A stretch of DNA of 64,000 nucleotides from contig NZ_CP126271.1 of NCBI RefSeq assembly GCF_003234655.2, positions 3,348,001 through 3,412,000 of the forward strand. The letters run 5' to 3'. This document shows positions 16,866 through 26,183 of this stretch, piece by piece. Within the stretch, counting starts at the first letter, position 1. Each line of letters opens with the position of its first letter. The stretch is from Curtobacterium sp. MCLR17_007. Lineage in GTDB: Bacteria; Actinomycetota; Actinomycetes; Actinomycetales; Microbacteriaceae. A program made the translations under genes and the position numbers. A model generated the notes under the pieces. That model worked only from the letters and a program-made list of their open reading frames with translations, was not told where the DNA came from and made no database searches.

Positions 16866-19800
16866 CTATGCCCGCCGCACCCGCAGCGTGACGATCTCGA
16901 ACGGGCGGAGCGTCAGGACGACGGGCTCCCCCGCGTCCCACGATGCGTCCAGCGGCCGTTCGAGCAGGTCGACCTGCGTGACGGACGCGACGTCGAAGCC
17001 GAAGTCGATGCCGACGTCGGTCGCCCGACCGCCGAGTGCCTCGTACAGCCGCACGACCACGTCACCCGAGCGGTCCTCGGCGAGCTTCACGGCCTCGACG
17101 AGGACCTGCGGCGACGACACCGTCACCAGCGGCGACACCTCGGTCGACCCGGCCACCGACCGCACCGGCAGGTTCAGCCGGTACCCCGAGTCGGCCGCGT
17201 CGAGCACGGAGGGACCGACACGCAGCACCGTGCGGAACACGTGGTGCCCCTGGTCGGCGTGCGGGTCCGGGAACGTCGGCCCGCGCAGCAGCGACTCGCG
17301 CACGAGCGTCGTCGTGCCGCCGTCCGGACGGGTCGCGCGGGTGATGTCGTGCCCGTACGTCGAGTCGTTCGCGACGGCGACCCCGAACCCGGGCTCGGCC
17401 ACGTGCACCCAGCGGTGGGCGCTCGTCTCGAACCGGGCGAAGTCCCACGACGTGTTCTGGTGCGTCGGCCGGTCGATGTGGCCGAACTGGATCTCGCTCG
17501 AGGCCTGGTCCGCCTTGAGGTCGAGCGGGAACGCCAGCTTCAGCAGCTTCTGCTGCTCGTGCCAGTCGACCTCGGTCTCGACCACGAGTTCCGGCTCGCC
17601 AGCGACGGCCGAGTACCGGGTGGTGACGGTCGACGAACCGACCGCGCGCACGACGACCACCGTGTCGCCCTCGATCGCGACGGAGGACGCGGACAGCGGC
17701 TTCCCGTTGCGCTGGTAGGCGCGGTCGATGTCCCACGCCTCCCACTGGTTCGGGGTGTCGCGGAACACGGTGTACTCCGCGCCGGCCGCCCCGGGGGCGA
17801 TCGCGTCGCGCCCGGTGCCGTGCTCGACGAAGGACACGACGTGGCCGGCCGCGTCGATGGTCGCCACGACCGCGCCGGTGTCGAACACGAAGCCGTCACC
17901 GTGCGGGACGGGAGGCACGGCCTGCGTCTCGGGACCGACGGAACCACCCAGCGCGGCGGCGTGCCCCGACGTGACCGGCGCGGCGTTGAAGCGCACGAAC
18001 GACCCGCTGGTGCCCGTGCCGCCGACGGCCTCGGACGACGGCGCGTCGAGCAGCCCCGACCCGCCCCCGGCGACCGACGCCGACGACGAACCGACCCCGG
18101 CGAGCGCCGCGGCCCCGCCGTTCGCCAGTGCGGTCGTGGCGGTGCCGATGAGCCCCTCGAGGGTGTCCGCGACGAGCCGGTAGTTCTCCTCGGCGTTCTC
18201 GTAGACCCAGGCGATTGACGAGCCCGGCAGGATGTCGTGGAACTGCTGCAGCAGGACGGTGTGCCAGGCCTGTTCGAGTTCGTCGTACGGGTAGTCGAGT
18301 CCGAGCCGCACGGCCGCGGTGGCCGCCCAGAGCTCGGCCTCGCGCAGCAGGTGCTCGGACCGTCGGTTGCCCTGCTTGGTCCGGATCTGCGACGTGTAGG
18401 TGCCGCGGTGGAACTCGAGGTACATCTCCCCCGACCAGACCCCGGGCGTCGGGAGCTCCTGCTCGAGCTGCTCGAACACCTGCGCCGGGGTGCCGAGCGA
18501 CACCCGGGGCGACCCGTCGAGGTCGTGCTGCCGGTGGGCGGCTGCGACCATCTCGCGCGTCGGTCCACCGCCGCCGTCGCCGAAGCCGTAGAGCAGCATC
18601 GAGGTGTTCGCGGTCCCGCGCTCCTTGTTCTGCCGTTCCCCACGGTGCAGGTCGGCGGGCGAGACGTCCGAGTTGTAGGTGTCCGCCGGCGGCAGGTGCG
18701 TGAGGATCCGGGAGCCGTCGATGCCCTCCCAGTTGAACGAGGTGTGCGGGATGACGTTCGTCTCGTTCCACGACGGCTTCTGCGTGACGAACCACTTCGA
18801 CCCCGCGGCGCGGACGATCTGCGGCAGCGCCCCCGTGTACCCGAACGAGTCCGGGAGCCATGCCTCGGGGGTGTCGACGCCGAACTCCTCGAGGAAGAAC
18901 CGCTTGCCCGCGACGAACTGGCGCGCGAGGGCCTCGCCACCGGGCAGGTTCGTGTCGGACTCGACCCACATCCCGCCGACCGGGATCCAGCGTCCCTCGG
19001 CGACGCGCTGCTTGATGCGCGCGAAGACCGACGGGTACTCGTCCCGCATCCACGCGTACTGCTGCGCGGACGAGCACGCGAACGTGAAGTCGGGGTCGCG
19101 GTCCATCAGGTCGAGCACGTTCGAGAACGTTCTGGCGCACTTGCGCTTCGTCTCGCGGACCGGCCAGAGCCAGGCGGAGTCGATGTGGGCGTGCCCGACG
19201 GCGATCGCGCGGTGCGCTGCGCCGGACGCGGGGACGGCGAGCACCGGAGCCAGGACGGCCCGGGCGTCAGCGGCGGTGCCGGCGACGTCGTCGGGGTCGA
19301 GCGCGTCGGCGGCACGCTCGAGTGCGCGCAGGATGTCGGCGCCGCGGGTGCCGTCGGTCGGGAGCTCCGCCATCAGGCCGCGCAGGACCCAGAGGTCCTG
19401 CTGCAGTTCCCAGACGGTGTCGTCGCGCTCGACGACGTGCAGCGCCGCGACGCGGTAGATCGGGTCGTCGCCCGCGGTCGAGCGGGACCCGAGCGGCGTC
19501 GCGCCCTGGAACGAGTCGCCGCCGATGTCCGGGTTCGCGCCGGCCTCGACGTAGAGCTCGAACGACTCCCCCGGGCCGACCGTCAGCGGCACGGCGTTGT
19601 TGCGCGGCTCGATGGCCTTGATGGTGGTGCCGTCCGGGCGGTACGCCAGGCCCTCGGCCTGGAAGCCGGGGTGCCGCTTGGTGAACCCGAGGTCGACGAG
19701 CAGTTCCGCCGTCGTGCCCTCGGCGGTGCCGAAGTCCGCCGGCACCGTGCCGGTGACGTGGAACCAGGTGGTGCCCCAGGGGCGGCCGCCCCAGGGCGAG

Positions 19801-19976
19801 CCGACCTGGAACGGGGTGTACGTCTGGCCGACGGCCTGGTCGAAGGGCACCGGCTCGTCCGGCACCTCCCACGCCTCGATGGTGACCGGTGCGGACCGGC
19901 GGTGCACCGCGGGGTCGACGCGGTCACGCACCAGGCGGGCGATCCGGGCTTCGACGAGTGGTTCGTCCTTGTGCAT
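16866..19976 (-). CDS. GH38 family alpha-mannosidase
   Basis: 1036 aa without a signal peptide, so cytoplasmic; hydrolyses alpha-mannosides, probably those imported by the adjoining transporter. GH38 zinc-site motif AVGHAHIDSAWLWPVRET (about residue 263), nucleophile motif AWLPDSFGYTGALPQI with the catalytic Asp, then the middle domain GSSIAWVYENAEENYR and the C-terminal beta domains. A Gly/Ala/Ser-rich insert lies about residues 615-650. ATG at 19976 has AAGGAA at the right spacing; the longer open frame upstream runs through the permease end and is not used. Last gene of the binding protein-permease-permease-GH38 operon. Confidence 0.93.
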   Translation of the reverse strand: MHKDEPLVEARIARLVRDRVDPAVHRRSAPVTIEAWEVPDEPVPFDQAVGQTYTPFQVGSPWGGRPWGTTWFHVTGTVPADFGTAEGTTAELLVDLGFTKRHPGFQAEGLAYRPDGTTIKAIEPRNNAVPLTVGPGESFELYVEAGANPDIGGDSFQGATPLGSRSTAGDDPIYRVAALHVVERDDTVWELQQDLWVLRGLMAELPTDGTRGADILRALERAADALDPDDVAGTAADARAVLAPVLAVPASGAAHRAIAVGHAHIDSAWLWPVRETKRKCARTFSNVLDLMDRDPDFTFACSSAQQYAWMRDEYPSVFARIKQRVAEGRWIPVGGMWVESDTNLPGGEALARQFVAGKRFFLEEFGVDTPEAWLPDSFGYTGALPQIVRAAGSKWFVTQKPSWNETNVIPHTSFNWEGIDGSRILTHLPPADTYNSDVSPADLHRGERQNKERGTANTSMLLYGFGDGGGGPTREMVAAAHRQHDLDGSPRVSLGTPAQVFEQLEQELPTPGVWSGEMYLEFHRGTYTSQIRTKQGNRRSEHLLREAELWAATAAVRLGLDYPYDELEQAWHTVLLQQFHDILPGSSIAWVYENAEENYRLVADTLEGLIGTATTALANGGAAALAGVGSSSASVAGGGSGLLDAPSSEAVGGTGTSGSFVRFNAAPVTSGHAAALGGSVGPETQAVPPVPHGDGFVFDTGAVVATIDAAGHVVSFVEHGTGRDAIAPGAAGAEYTVFRDTPNQWEAWDIDRAYQRNGKPLSASSVAIEGDTVVVVRAVGSSTVTTRYSAVAGEPELVVETEVDWHEQQKLLKLAFPLDLKADQASSEIQFGHIDRPTHQNTSWDFARFETSAHRWVHVAEPGFGVAVANDSTYGHDITRATRPDGGTTTLVRESLLRGPTFPDPHADQGHHVFRTVLRVGPSVLDAADSGYRLNLPVRSVAGSTEVSPLVTVSSPQVLVEAVKLAEDRSGDVVVRLYEALGGRATDVGIDFGFDVASVTQVDLLERPLDASWDAGEPVVLTLRPFEIVTLRVRRA

Positions 19977-20010
19977 TGCGGGATGTTCCTTCCGAGGAGA
20001 GCGCTGGCGG

Positions 20011-20913
20011 CTAGCCCTTGATGCCGCCGGCGAGGGCGTTGCCCCCGCCGAGGCCGCGGGACACGAGCACGTAGAGCGCGATGACGGGCACCGAGTAGAC
20101 GATCGAGAACGCTGCGAGCTGCCCGTAGGCGACCGCACCGTTCTGCCCGAAGAAGTTGAAGATGCTGACGGCGGCCGGCACCTTGTCCGGCGAGAGCAGC
20201 AGGACGAAGGGGACGAAGAAGTTCCCCCACGCCTGGATGAACACGAAGATCGACACGACGGCGATGCCCGGACGCATCAGCGGGATGACGATCCGGGTCA
20301 GCGTGGTGAACATCGACGCACCGTCGGTCCACGCGGCCTCTTCGAGCGAGATCGGGACCGAGTCCATGAAGTTCTTCGCCATCCAGATCGCCATCGGCAG
20401 GCTGGTCGCGGCGAGGAAGAAGATGCAGCCGTAGATGTTGTCGATCAGGTTGAGCGACACGAACAGTGCGTAGACGGGCACCATCATCGCGGTGATCGGC
20501 AGACCGGTCCCGAACAGGATGCTGTACAGGAACGGCTTGTTCACGCGCATCTTGTACCGGGACAGCGGGTACGCCGCCAGCAGCGCGACGACCACGGTCA
20601 CGACGGCCGTGCCCCCGGACAGCAGCAGGCTGTTGGCGAGCGGGATGAAGGACAGCTCCGGTGTCAGCACCTTGGTGAAGTTGTCGAGCGTGAACTGCGA
20701 CGGGATCTTCACGGACAGCGAGGCCTGTGCGTCGAGCGAGGCGAAGACCAGCCAGAGCAGCGGCACCGCGAAGCAGGCCGCGATGACGAGCAGCACGATG
20801 TTCGCCGTCCACCGCATCGTGCGGCCGCGGGGCGACGTCATGTGCAGCGCACCCGGTGCGGTCACCGACCGGGTGACGTTGGACACGGGACGGTCGGGAA
20901 CGGTGATCGCCAT
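20011..20913 (-). CDS. Sugar ABC importer permease (MalG-like)
   Basis: 300 aa with six membrane segments after a 30-residue hydrophilic start. The EAA loop reads EEAAWTDGASMFTTLTRIVI, typical of CUT1 sugar permeases. It starts 2 bp after the upstream permease and is followed by GH38 after 34 bp. No ATPase gene is present, so a shared MsiK-type ATPase elsewhere is expected. Confidence 0.92.
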   Translation of the reverse strand: MAITVPDRPVSNVTRSVTAPGALHMTSPRGRTMRWTANIVLLVIAACFAVPLLWLVFASLDAQASLSVKIPSQFTLDNFTKVLTPELSFIPLANSLLLSGGTAVVTVVVALLAAYPLSRYKMRVNKPFLYSILFGTGLPITAMMVPVYALFVSLNLIDNIYGCIFFLAATSLPMAIWMAKNFMDSVPISLEEAAWTDGASMFTTLTRIVIPLMRPGIAVVSIFVFIQAWGNFFVPFVLLLSPDKVPAAVSIFNFFGQNGAVAYGQLAAFSIVYSVPVIALYVLVSRGLGGGNALAGGIKG

Positions 20914-20915
20914 GG

Positions 20916-21866
20916 TCAGTCCACCTCCGGCTTCAGGGCCTTGATGTAGATGATCGAGAAGACCGCACCCACGACGAGCAGGATGGTCGCGATCGCCGTC
21001 CCGAAGCCGAGCTGCGAGAACTTGAAGGCCTCTTGGTAGGCCAGGATCGGCAGGGTCGAGGAGTTCGTCCCCGGACCACCACCCGTCATCACGTAGATGA
21101 GCGTGAACACCGACAGCGTCTGCAGCGTCGTCAGCATCAGGTTGGTGGAGATGCTCCTACGGATCACCGGCAGCGTGATGTACACGAGCCGCTGCCAGCC
21201 CGTCGCACCGTCGACCTCGGCGGACTCGGTGATCTCCTCCGGGACCTCCTGCACGGCGGCCGAGTACACGAGCATCGAGAACGCGGTCCCGCGCCAGATG
21301 TTCGCCAGGATGATCGCCAGCATCGGGAACGTATACAGCCAGTTGGCGCCCTTGATGCCGAAGAAGGCGAGGAACGAGTTCAGCGTGCCCTGGTCGTTGA
21401 AGAACGCGTACGCGGCGAACGAGGCGACGATCTCGGGCAGGACCCAGGCCGCGACGACGAAGGTGCCGACGATCGACCGGACGACCTTGTTGGCCTCGCG
21501 CATGAGCAGCGCCAGGCCGAGCCCGAGCACGTTCTGCCCGACCACGGCCGAGGCGAACAGGAAGACGACCGTCAGGATGACCGACTTCGGGAAGTCGGGA
21601 TCCTGGAACAGCTCGACGTAGTTCTTCATGCCGACGAACTGCTGGTCCGAAGCGCCGACGCCGGTCAGCGCGGAGTTCGTGAACGACCCGTAGAACGACG
21701 AGATGACGGGGCCGACCAGGAAGATGACGAGCAGGACGACAGCCGGCAGCAGGGGGACGGCACGCGCCGCGTTGCGCATCGGGCGCCGCTTGCGCGGCAC
21801 GGGTGGGTCGGTGCGCTTGGGCGCACCGGGCGCCGACAGCGTCGGCGCGAGGGGTGTGGTGGACAC
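20916..21866 (-). CDS. Sugar ABC importer permease (MalF-like)
   Basis: 316 aa permease with six membrane segments starting at LLPAVVLLVIFLVG. EAA loop: TESAEVDGATGWQRLVYITL. GTG at 21866 is chosen because GGAAGG lies eight bases upstream; the longer open frame would run into the intergenic hairpin. It forms the pore together with the MalG-like subunit. Confidence 0.9.
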   Translation of the reverse strand: MSTTPLAPTLSAPGAPKRTDPPVPRKRRPMRNAARAVPLLPAVVLLVIFLVGPVISSFYGSFTNSALTGVGASDQQFVGMKNYVELFQDPDFPKSVILTVVFLFASAVVGQNVLGLGLALLMREANKVVRSIVGTFVVAAWVLPEIVASFAAYAFFNDQGTLNSFLAFFGIKGANWLYTFPMLAIILANIWRGTAFSMLVYSAAVQEVPEEITESAEVDGATGWQRLVYITLPVIRRSISTNLMLTTLQTLSVFTLIYVMTGGGPGTNSSTLPILAYQEAFKFSQLGFGTAIATILLVVGAVFSIIYIKALKPEVD

Positions 21867-21917
21867 GCTGGATGCCTTCCGGGTGCGGAGGGGGTTCCGA
21901 AGGTGGGGTACCGGGAA

Positions 21918-21950
21918 GGAGGCCCGGGGCACGACGTGCGCCGAGCCTCC
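21918..21950 (-). terminator. Intergenic hairpin between binding-protein gene and first permease
   Basis: A 15-position stem with 13 pairs (GGAGGCCCGG side against CCGAGCCTCC side, loop GAC). It probably causes partial termination or protects the upstream mRNA end, giving more binding protein than permease. It belongs to the same GGAGGC family as the terminators at 23560 and 41031. Confidence 0.6.
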
Positions 21951-21969
21951 TGTCCGATGGGGGGTGGCG

Positions 21970-23325
21970 TCAGCCGGAGACGGTGTTCTTCTTGCCGACC
22001 GTCTGGACGACGGAGTCGTCGTACGCGGCAGCCGCCTGCTTCGGCGTCTGCTGACCGGTCATCACGGACTCCATCGCGACCTGGACGGCGTTCGAGATCT
22101 GCGAGTAGTCACTCGTCGCCGGGCGGAAGTTGGTGTGTTCCACCAGCCCGGAGAAGAACTTGAACGTCGGGTTGGCGTCCGTGTACGCGGAGTCCTCGGC
22201 AACGTCCTTGCGGACGGCGATCTGGCTGTTCTCCGTGTCGTACTTCAGCGACCCGTCCTTGTTCAGAAACGTCGAGATGAAGTCGAACGCGGCCTGCGGG
22301 TTCTTCGAGTTCTTGCCGACCGCCAGGGTCCAGCCACCCGACATGCTGTTGTAGCCCGGTGCCTGCCCGTTCTGCGTCGGCATCGCTGCCTGACCCATCA
22401 CGTCGTTCCACTCGGACCACGGCGCCGTGCCGGTCTTCAGCCAGGTACCCGACTGCCACGATCCGTCGAGGTCGATCGCCAGCTGGCCCTTGGGGAGCCA
22501 GGTCTGGGCGATCGTGGTGCCGACGTTGGTGTCGAGCGCCTGCTGCGGTGTCGGGCCGAGGCCGCCCTGGTAGACGTCCTTGACGAACTGCAGCGACTCC
22601 TGGAACTGCTTGGAGCCCGTGACCCACTTCTTGTCCTTGTAGAGCGTGTTGCCGGAGCCGTCCGCGCCGTACAGCAGCATCTCGAAGCCCTGCATGGTCG
22701 AGGCTTCACCCTGGGCCTTGCCGGAGTAGATGTTGAACGGGATGGTGTCCGGGGACTTCTCCTTGATCGTCTTCGCCGCGGCGAGGACGTCGTCCCAGGT
22801 CTTGGGCTGCCACGGGACCGGCAGGCCGACCTTCTTGAAGATGTCCTTGTTGTACCAGAGGGCACGGGTGTCGGTGCCCATGGGGACGCCGTAGGTCTTG
22901 CCGTCGACGCCCTCACCGGCCTGCTTGGCGTTGTCGTAGAACTGGTCCCAGTCCTTCCACTTCGCCGTGTACTTGTCGAGCGGCAACAGGTAGCCGGCCT
23001 GGGCGTCGGCCTTCACCAGGAACGTGTCCTCGTACATGACGTCCGGAGCCGTCGCTGCGGCCTTGTTCATCAGCGCGAGCTTCGTGTAGTAGTCGTTGCC
23101 CTGCGCCTGGATGGGGACGAGGGTGACCTTCTTGCCCGGGTTCGCCTTCTCGTACTCGGTCTTGACGGTCTTCATCTGGGCGTCGAGCTGCTGGAAGGCG
23201 CCGAACTTCTGGTAGGCGATCTTGATGGTGTCGCTCGAGGCGGACCCCGAGCTCGAGCAGCCTGCCAGACCCACTGCGGCGACTGCCACGGCTGCGAGTC
23301 CGGCGATGATGCGGGTGCGTTTCAT
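21970..23325 (-). CDS. Sugar ABC importer substrate-binding lipoprotein
   Basis: 451 aa CUT1-type solute-binding protein. Lipoprotein signal MKRTRIIAG with lipobox LAGC at about residue 22 and a Ser-rich linker. The body has the usual family-1 features, such as GVPMGTDTRALWYNKDIFKK (residues 143-162) and DLDGSWQSGTW. Ribosome site AAAGGAG at good distance from ATG 23325. It is the first gene of the operon ending in GH38, so its ligand is likely a mannose-containing oligosaccharide (inference from context). Confidence 0.92.
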   Translation of the reverse strand: MKRTRIIAGLAAVAVAAVGLAGCSSSGSASSDTIKIAYQKFGAFQQLDAQMKTVKTEYEKANPGKKVTLVPIQAQGNDYYTKLALMNKAAATAPDVMYEDTFLVKADAQAGYLLPLDKYTAKWKDWDQFYDNAKQAGEGVDGKTYGVPMGTDTRALWYNKDIFKKVGLPVPWQPKTWDDVLAAAKTIKEKSPDTIPFNIYSGKAQGEASTMQGFEMLLYGADGSGNTLYKDKKWVTGSKQFQESLQFVKDVYQGGLGPTPQQALDTNVGTTIAQTWLPKGQLAIDLDGSWQSGTWLKTGTAPWSEWNDVMGQAAMPTQNGQAPGYNSMSGGWTLAVGKNSKNPQAAFDFISTFLNKDGSLKYDTENSQIAVRKDVAEDSAYTDANPTFKFFSGLVEHTNFRPATSDYSQISNAVQVAMESVMTGQQTPKQAAAAYDDSVVQTVGKKNTVSG

Positions 23326-23387
23326 CGGTGCTCCTTTGCACGGATCCGCGGGCTACCGTGCCCGCGCTGCGCAGTTAGTCCACCGTA

Positions 23388-23406
23388 TTGACTTATTGCT
23401 TGTCAA
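23388..23406. promoter_or_regulatory. Promoter and inverted repeat for the sugar ABC-GH38 operon
   Basis: TTGAC and GTCAA arms separated by nine bases, in an AT-rich island. On the minus strand TTGACA (23406-23401) is a good -35 box. Arms are short, so an operator role (for the nearby ROK regulator or another factor) is possible but weakly supported. The start codon is about 65 bases downstream. Confidence 0.45.
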
Positions 23407-23481
23407 GAGGGAATCGTCACGGTTCGGCGGCAGTCCGCTTCCCGCGCACCCGTCCCCGTCCCGTCCCCATCCCCGCCCCCG

Positions 23482-23540
23482 TCGAGGGAGCAGGAAACGT
23501 CGAGTCACCGGACCCGACCCGACAATTCCTGCTCCCTCGA
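23482..23540. repeat. 15-bp inverted repeat between sugar operon and LTD gene
   Basis: TCGAGGGAGCAGGAA at 23482-23496 is perfectly repeated in inverse orientation at 23526-23540, with a 29-base centre. It lies in the 284-bp gene-free stretch 23326-23609, between the sugar operon promoter and the terminator of the LTD gene. Function unknown; it may help termination or be a repeated element. Confidence 0.6.
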
Positions 23541-23559
23541 TGCAGTGCAGCGAGCACAG

Positions 23560-23599
23560 GACGGGAGGCTCGGTGCCAGCTGGCACCGGGCCTCCCGTC
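23560..23599 (-). terminator. GGAGGC-family terminator after the LTD protein gene
   Basis: Long stem GACGGGAGGCTCGGTGCCA with TGGCACCGGGCCTCCCGTC, one mismatch, minimal loop. It lies 11 bases beyond the stop of the minus-strand gene that ends at 23610. Confidence 0.8.
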
Positions 23600-23609
23600 C
23601 CGGACGTCG

Positions 23610-26081
23610 CTACGCGGCGCTGGCGCGGCGGCGACGACGCGCGATGAGCACGCCGGTCCCTGCTGCGAGCAGCAGCAGCGTGGCGGCGATCCCGCCGCCC
23701 AGCTCTGCACCCGTGAACGCCAGGTCACCGCCCGACACGGCACCGGTGGCCGGGTCGATCGTGATGGACGCCCAGCCGATCAGGGTGCCGTCAGCAGCGG
23801 TCACTGCCAACCGGTGCGCACCCGGAGTCGTGCCGACGGGGATCGTCACCCGCACCGTCCCGTCCGCTGCCACCGTCTCCGTCCCCAGCAGCACCGGGTC
23901 CGACAGCAGCCACACGCGCACCCGCTCACCGACGTGCGACATCCCGACACCGACCGTGATCGTCGAACCCGCACGGGCCGACGCCGGAGCCGTGATCCCA
24001 CCGCGGGCAGCCTCCGTCAACGACGACTCCGACGGCGCGGCCGGAGCGGTCGCACCCGGAGCCGGCGCGGGCGTGCCACCCTCACCCGGCGTCGGCGTCG
24101 GCGTCGGCGTCGGCTTCGGGGTGGGCGTCGGGGTGGTGCCGCCGTCGTCCGTGCACGGGTACGTGCCGGTGCGCAGCGAGAAGCCGTCGGTGTCGTTGTC
24201 GTCGGCGTAGAAGGTCGCGCGCTCGCCGTCCGTGCAGACGTCGGCGATCGCGAAGCCCTCGTTGGCGAGGGTGCGGTCGGCGTCCGCCGGCGCCTCGTAC
24301 ACGGTCTGCGGCGCGAAGACGCCGTCGGTGATCGTGTACAGCGCGGTGCGTCCGGCACAGGCGTCGTCGCAGACGACCCACAGCGCGTCCAGCGTCGGGT
24401 CGAACTGCAGGTCGGCGACGACCGCGAACGGGGAGGCGATGGTGGCGACCCGCTGGAACGAACCGTCGTCCATCAGGGCGTACGCGTACGTGCTCGCGGT
24501 GCCCTCGACGCCGACGAAGAACAGGCCGGAGCCGTGGCCCGGGTAGCTCGACGGCGCGTAGGCGGCCCCGGTGTGCTCGTCGGCGAAGCCCCGCGCGGTC
24601 AGCCAGGAGTCCGGGATCCAGGTGACGCCCTCGAGTCCGGCGTTCGCTCCGAGACCGGGGAAGTCTGCGGCCAGGTTCCACTCGTCGGTCGCGTTCAGCG
24701 TCCGCTCGGAGCCGTCGTCCGTGGCGAAGCGGAGCACCGCCGGGCGACTGGTCGAGGAGACGTCGTTGTCGCGCTCGGTGGAGACGTACACCGCACCGGG
24801 GTCGTCGGCGGTGACGGTCACGCCCTCGGCATCGGGCGTGCCCGACCCGTCGGCGTAGTGCAGCGTCGTGCCCGCGGCGTTCGACGGTGCCCAGCCGCCC
24901 GCCCCGTCGGAGACAATCCGGTAGAGCAGTCCGTCGCCGTTCTGGACGCCCCAGAGCACGCCGCCGCCGGTCGCGGTGGACGAGGGCTGCCAGTCCAGGC
25001 CGCTGAGGTCACCGGAGAAGGCGTCCTCGTCGTCGAGTGCGGTCTCGTCCGGTCCGCCGGGCCAGGCCTCGGCCGTGACGACGCCCGCGAAGCGGTTCGC
25101 CTGCCCCTTGGTCGCCTCGGCGGTCTCGGCGAAGTCGCCGGTGCCGTCCGGGTTGCGGCCCCAGGTGGTCGCGGCGTGCGCGGTCCAGGTGGAGCTGTCG
25201 ACGAGCGTGCCCGACGGGGCGAACAGCCGCGCCGAGTCGGCCTTGCCGAGCCCGAAGCCGAAGTCGGCCTCGTCGAGCACGGTGAAGCCGCCCGCGGCCA
25301 CGGTCGTGCCGGCCGGGATCGTGTACGTGTGGTCGTCCTCGCTGTCCCGGAGGACGTAGCCGCCCAGGTCGACGCTCGTGCTGCCGATGTTGGTCAGCTC
25401 GACCCAGTCACCGGGGACACCGTCCTGCGACTCGACCTCGTTGATGCGGACCGGCGAGGAGCAGTCGTTCGCCGCGCCCTTCGTCGACGCGGTGGTGTCG
25501 ACGAGCGGCCCGGTGCCGTCCGGGCAGCGCCCGTCGGTGACCTGCGCGTGCACCTGGTACCCGTAGTCGAGCACCAGGGCGCCCGTGGTGTCGAAGACCC
25601 GCACCTCGTCGGGGTTGCCGAGCCCGAAGTCGAACCCGGCTGCGGTGGACGACTTCTGGTTGAGCACGAAGTGACCCCCCGCCGCGACGACCGAGCCCGC
25701 GGGCAGGACGTACGGGGTGTGCGAGTCGCTGTCGTCGAGCATCGAGAAGCCGCTGATGTCGATGGCGGCAGCGGAGGTGTTCGCGAGCTCGACCCAGTCG
25801 ACGTCGTCGCCGTTGGACTCGACCTCGTTGATGACGAGCCCGGTCGGGGCCGCAGCGGTCGGGGCCGCACTGGCAGCGGGCGTCGCGGCGGCGGCCGGGG
25901 TCGCATCCGGGGTCGCGGTGGCGTCGGGCGTCGCGGTCGCATCGGGCGTCGCGGCGGCGGCCGGGGTCGCAGCTGCGGGGGCGGGGCCGGCTGCGACGGC
26001 CGGCGTGCTGGCGAGGACGCCCGCCACGAGCACGGCGCAGGTCGCGGCGGCGGCGCCGAGGCGCAGGACAGGGGAGGGCAT
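23610..26081 (-). CDS. Cell-wall-anchored protein with two lamin-tail domains and an esterase/propeller-like domain
   Basis: 823 aa. Signal peptide (residues 1-32), then an Ala/Thr/Pro linker with repeated ATPDAT. Two lamin-tail (LTD) domains follow, each with LVINEVES or VRINEVES and WVELxN (about 80-200 and 205-325). Next comes a large beta-rich domain (about 340-640) with LEGVTW and DLQFDPTLDALWVVCDD, like phytase/esterase-like propellers. A TPTPKPTPTPTPTP stalk and a small Ig-like domain lead to LAFTG, a hydrophobic segment and ARRRRRA, the signal for an LAxTG-recognising class E sortase. ATG at 26081 has GAAGGA upstream. Nuclease or phosphatase activity is conceivable, but no active site is identified. 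Confidence 0.8.
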   Translation of the reverse strand: MPSPVLRLGAAAATCAVLVAGVLASTPAVAAGPAPAAATPAAAATPDATATPDATATPDATPAAAATPAASAAPTAAAPTGLVINEVESNGDDVDWVELANTSAAAIDISGFSMLDDSDSHTPYVLPAGSVVAAGGHFVLNQKSSTAAGFDFGLGNPDEVRVFDTTGALVLDYGYQVHAQVTDGRCPDGTGPLVDTTASTKGAANDCSSPVRINEVESQDGVPGDWVELTNIGSTSVDLGGYVLRDSEDDHTYTIPAGTTVAAGGFTVLDEADFGFGLGKADSARLFAPSGTLVDSSTWTAHAATTWGRNPDGTGDFAETAEATKGQANRFAGVVTAEAWPGGPDETALDDEDAFSGDLSGLDWQPSSTATGGGVLWGVQNGDGLLYRIVSDGAGGWAPSNAAGTTLHYADGSGTPDAEGVTVTADDPGAVYVSTERDNDVSSTSRPAVLRFATDDGSERTLNATDEWNLAADFPGLGANAGLEGVTWIPDSWLTARGFADEHTGAAYAPSSYPGHGSGLFFVGVEGTASTYAYALMDDGSFQRVATIASPFAVVADLQFDPTLDALWVVCDDACAGRTALYTITDGVFAPQTVYEAPADADRTLANEGFAIADVCTDGERATFYADDNDTDGFSLRTGTYPCTDDGGTTPTPTPKPTPTPTPTPGEGGTPAPAPGATAPAAPSESSLTEAARGGITAPASARAGSTITVGVGMSHVGERVRVWLLSDPVLLGTETVAADGTVRVTIPVGTTPGAHRLAVTAADGTLIGWASITIDPATGAVSGGDLAFTGAELGGGIAATLLLLAAGTGVLIARRRRRASAA

Positions 26082-26183
26082 GCAGGATCCTTCGAGCGAG
26101 GAGGCGTGGACCTGCACGACTGTTCAGCACCCGAGCGTCCGGCCGGTGACGGGCCGGTGAACGCCCGGTGGTGCGCCGCCCCG

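Noticed and set aside
16500..16941. Possible coding repeat in the 53-bp element region
   Set aside because: Translated similarity between frames near 14809 and 16706 only reflects the shared palindrome; no conserved protein is present.
23388..23600. Possible CRISPR-like or repeat array in the G/C-rich gap
   Set aside because: Only one 15-bp inverted repeat and one terminator; no spacer-repeat periodicity.
24100..24130. Tandem DNA repeat in the LTD gene
   Set aside because: It is the Thr-Pro stalk coded by repeated codons (TPTPKPTPTPTPTP), not an independent repeat element.
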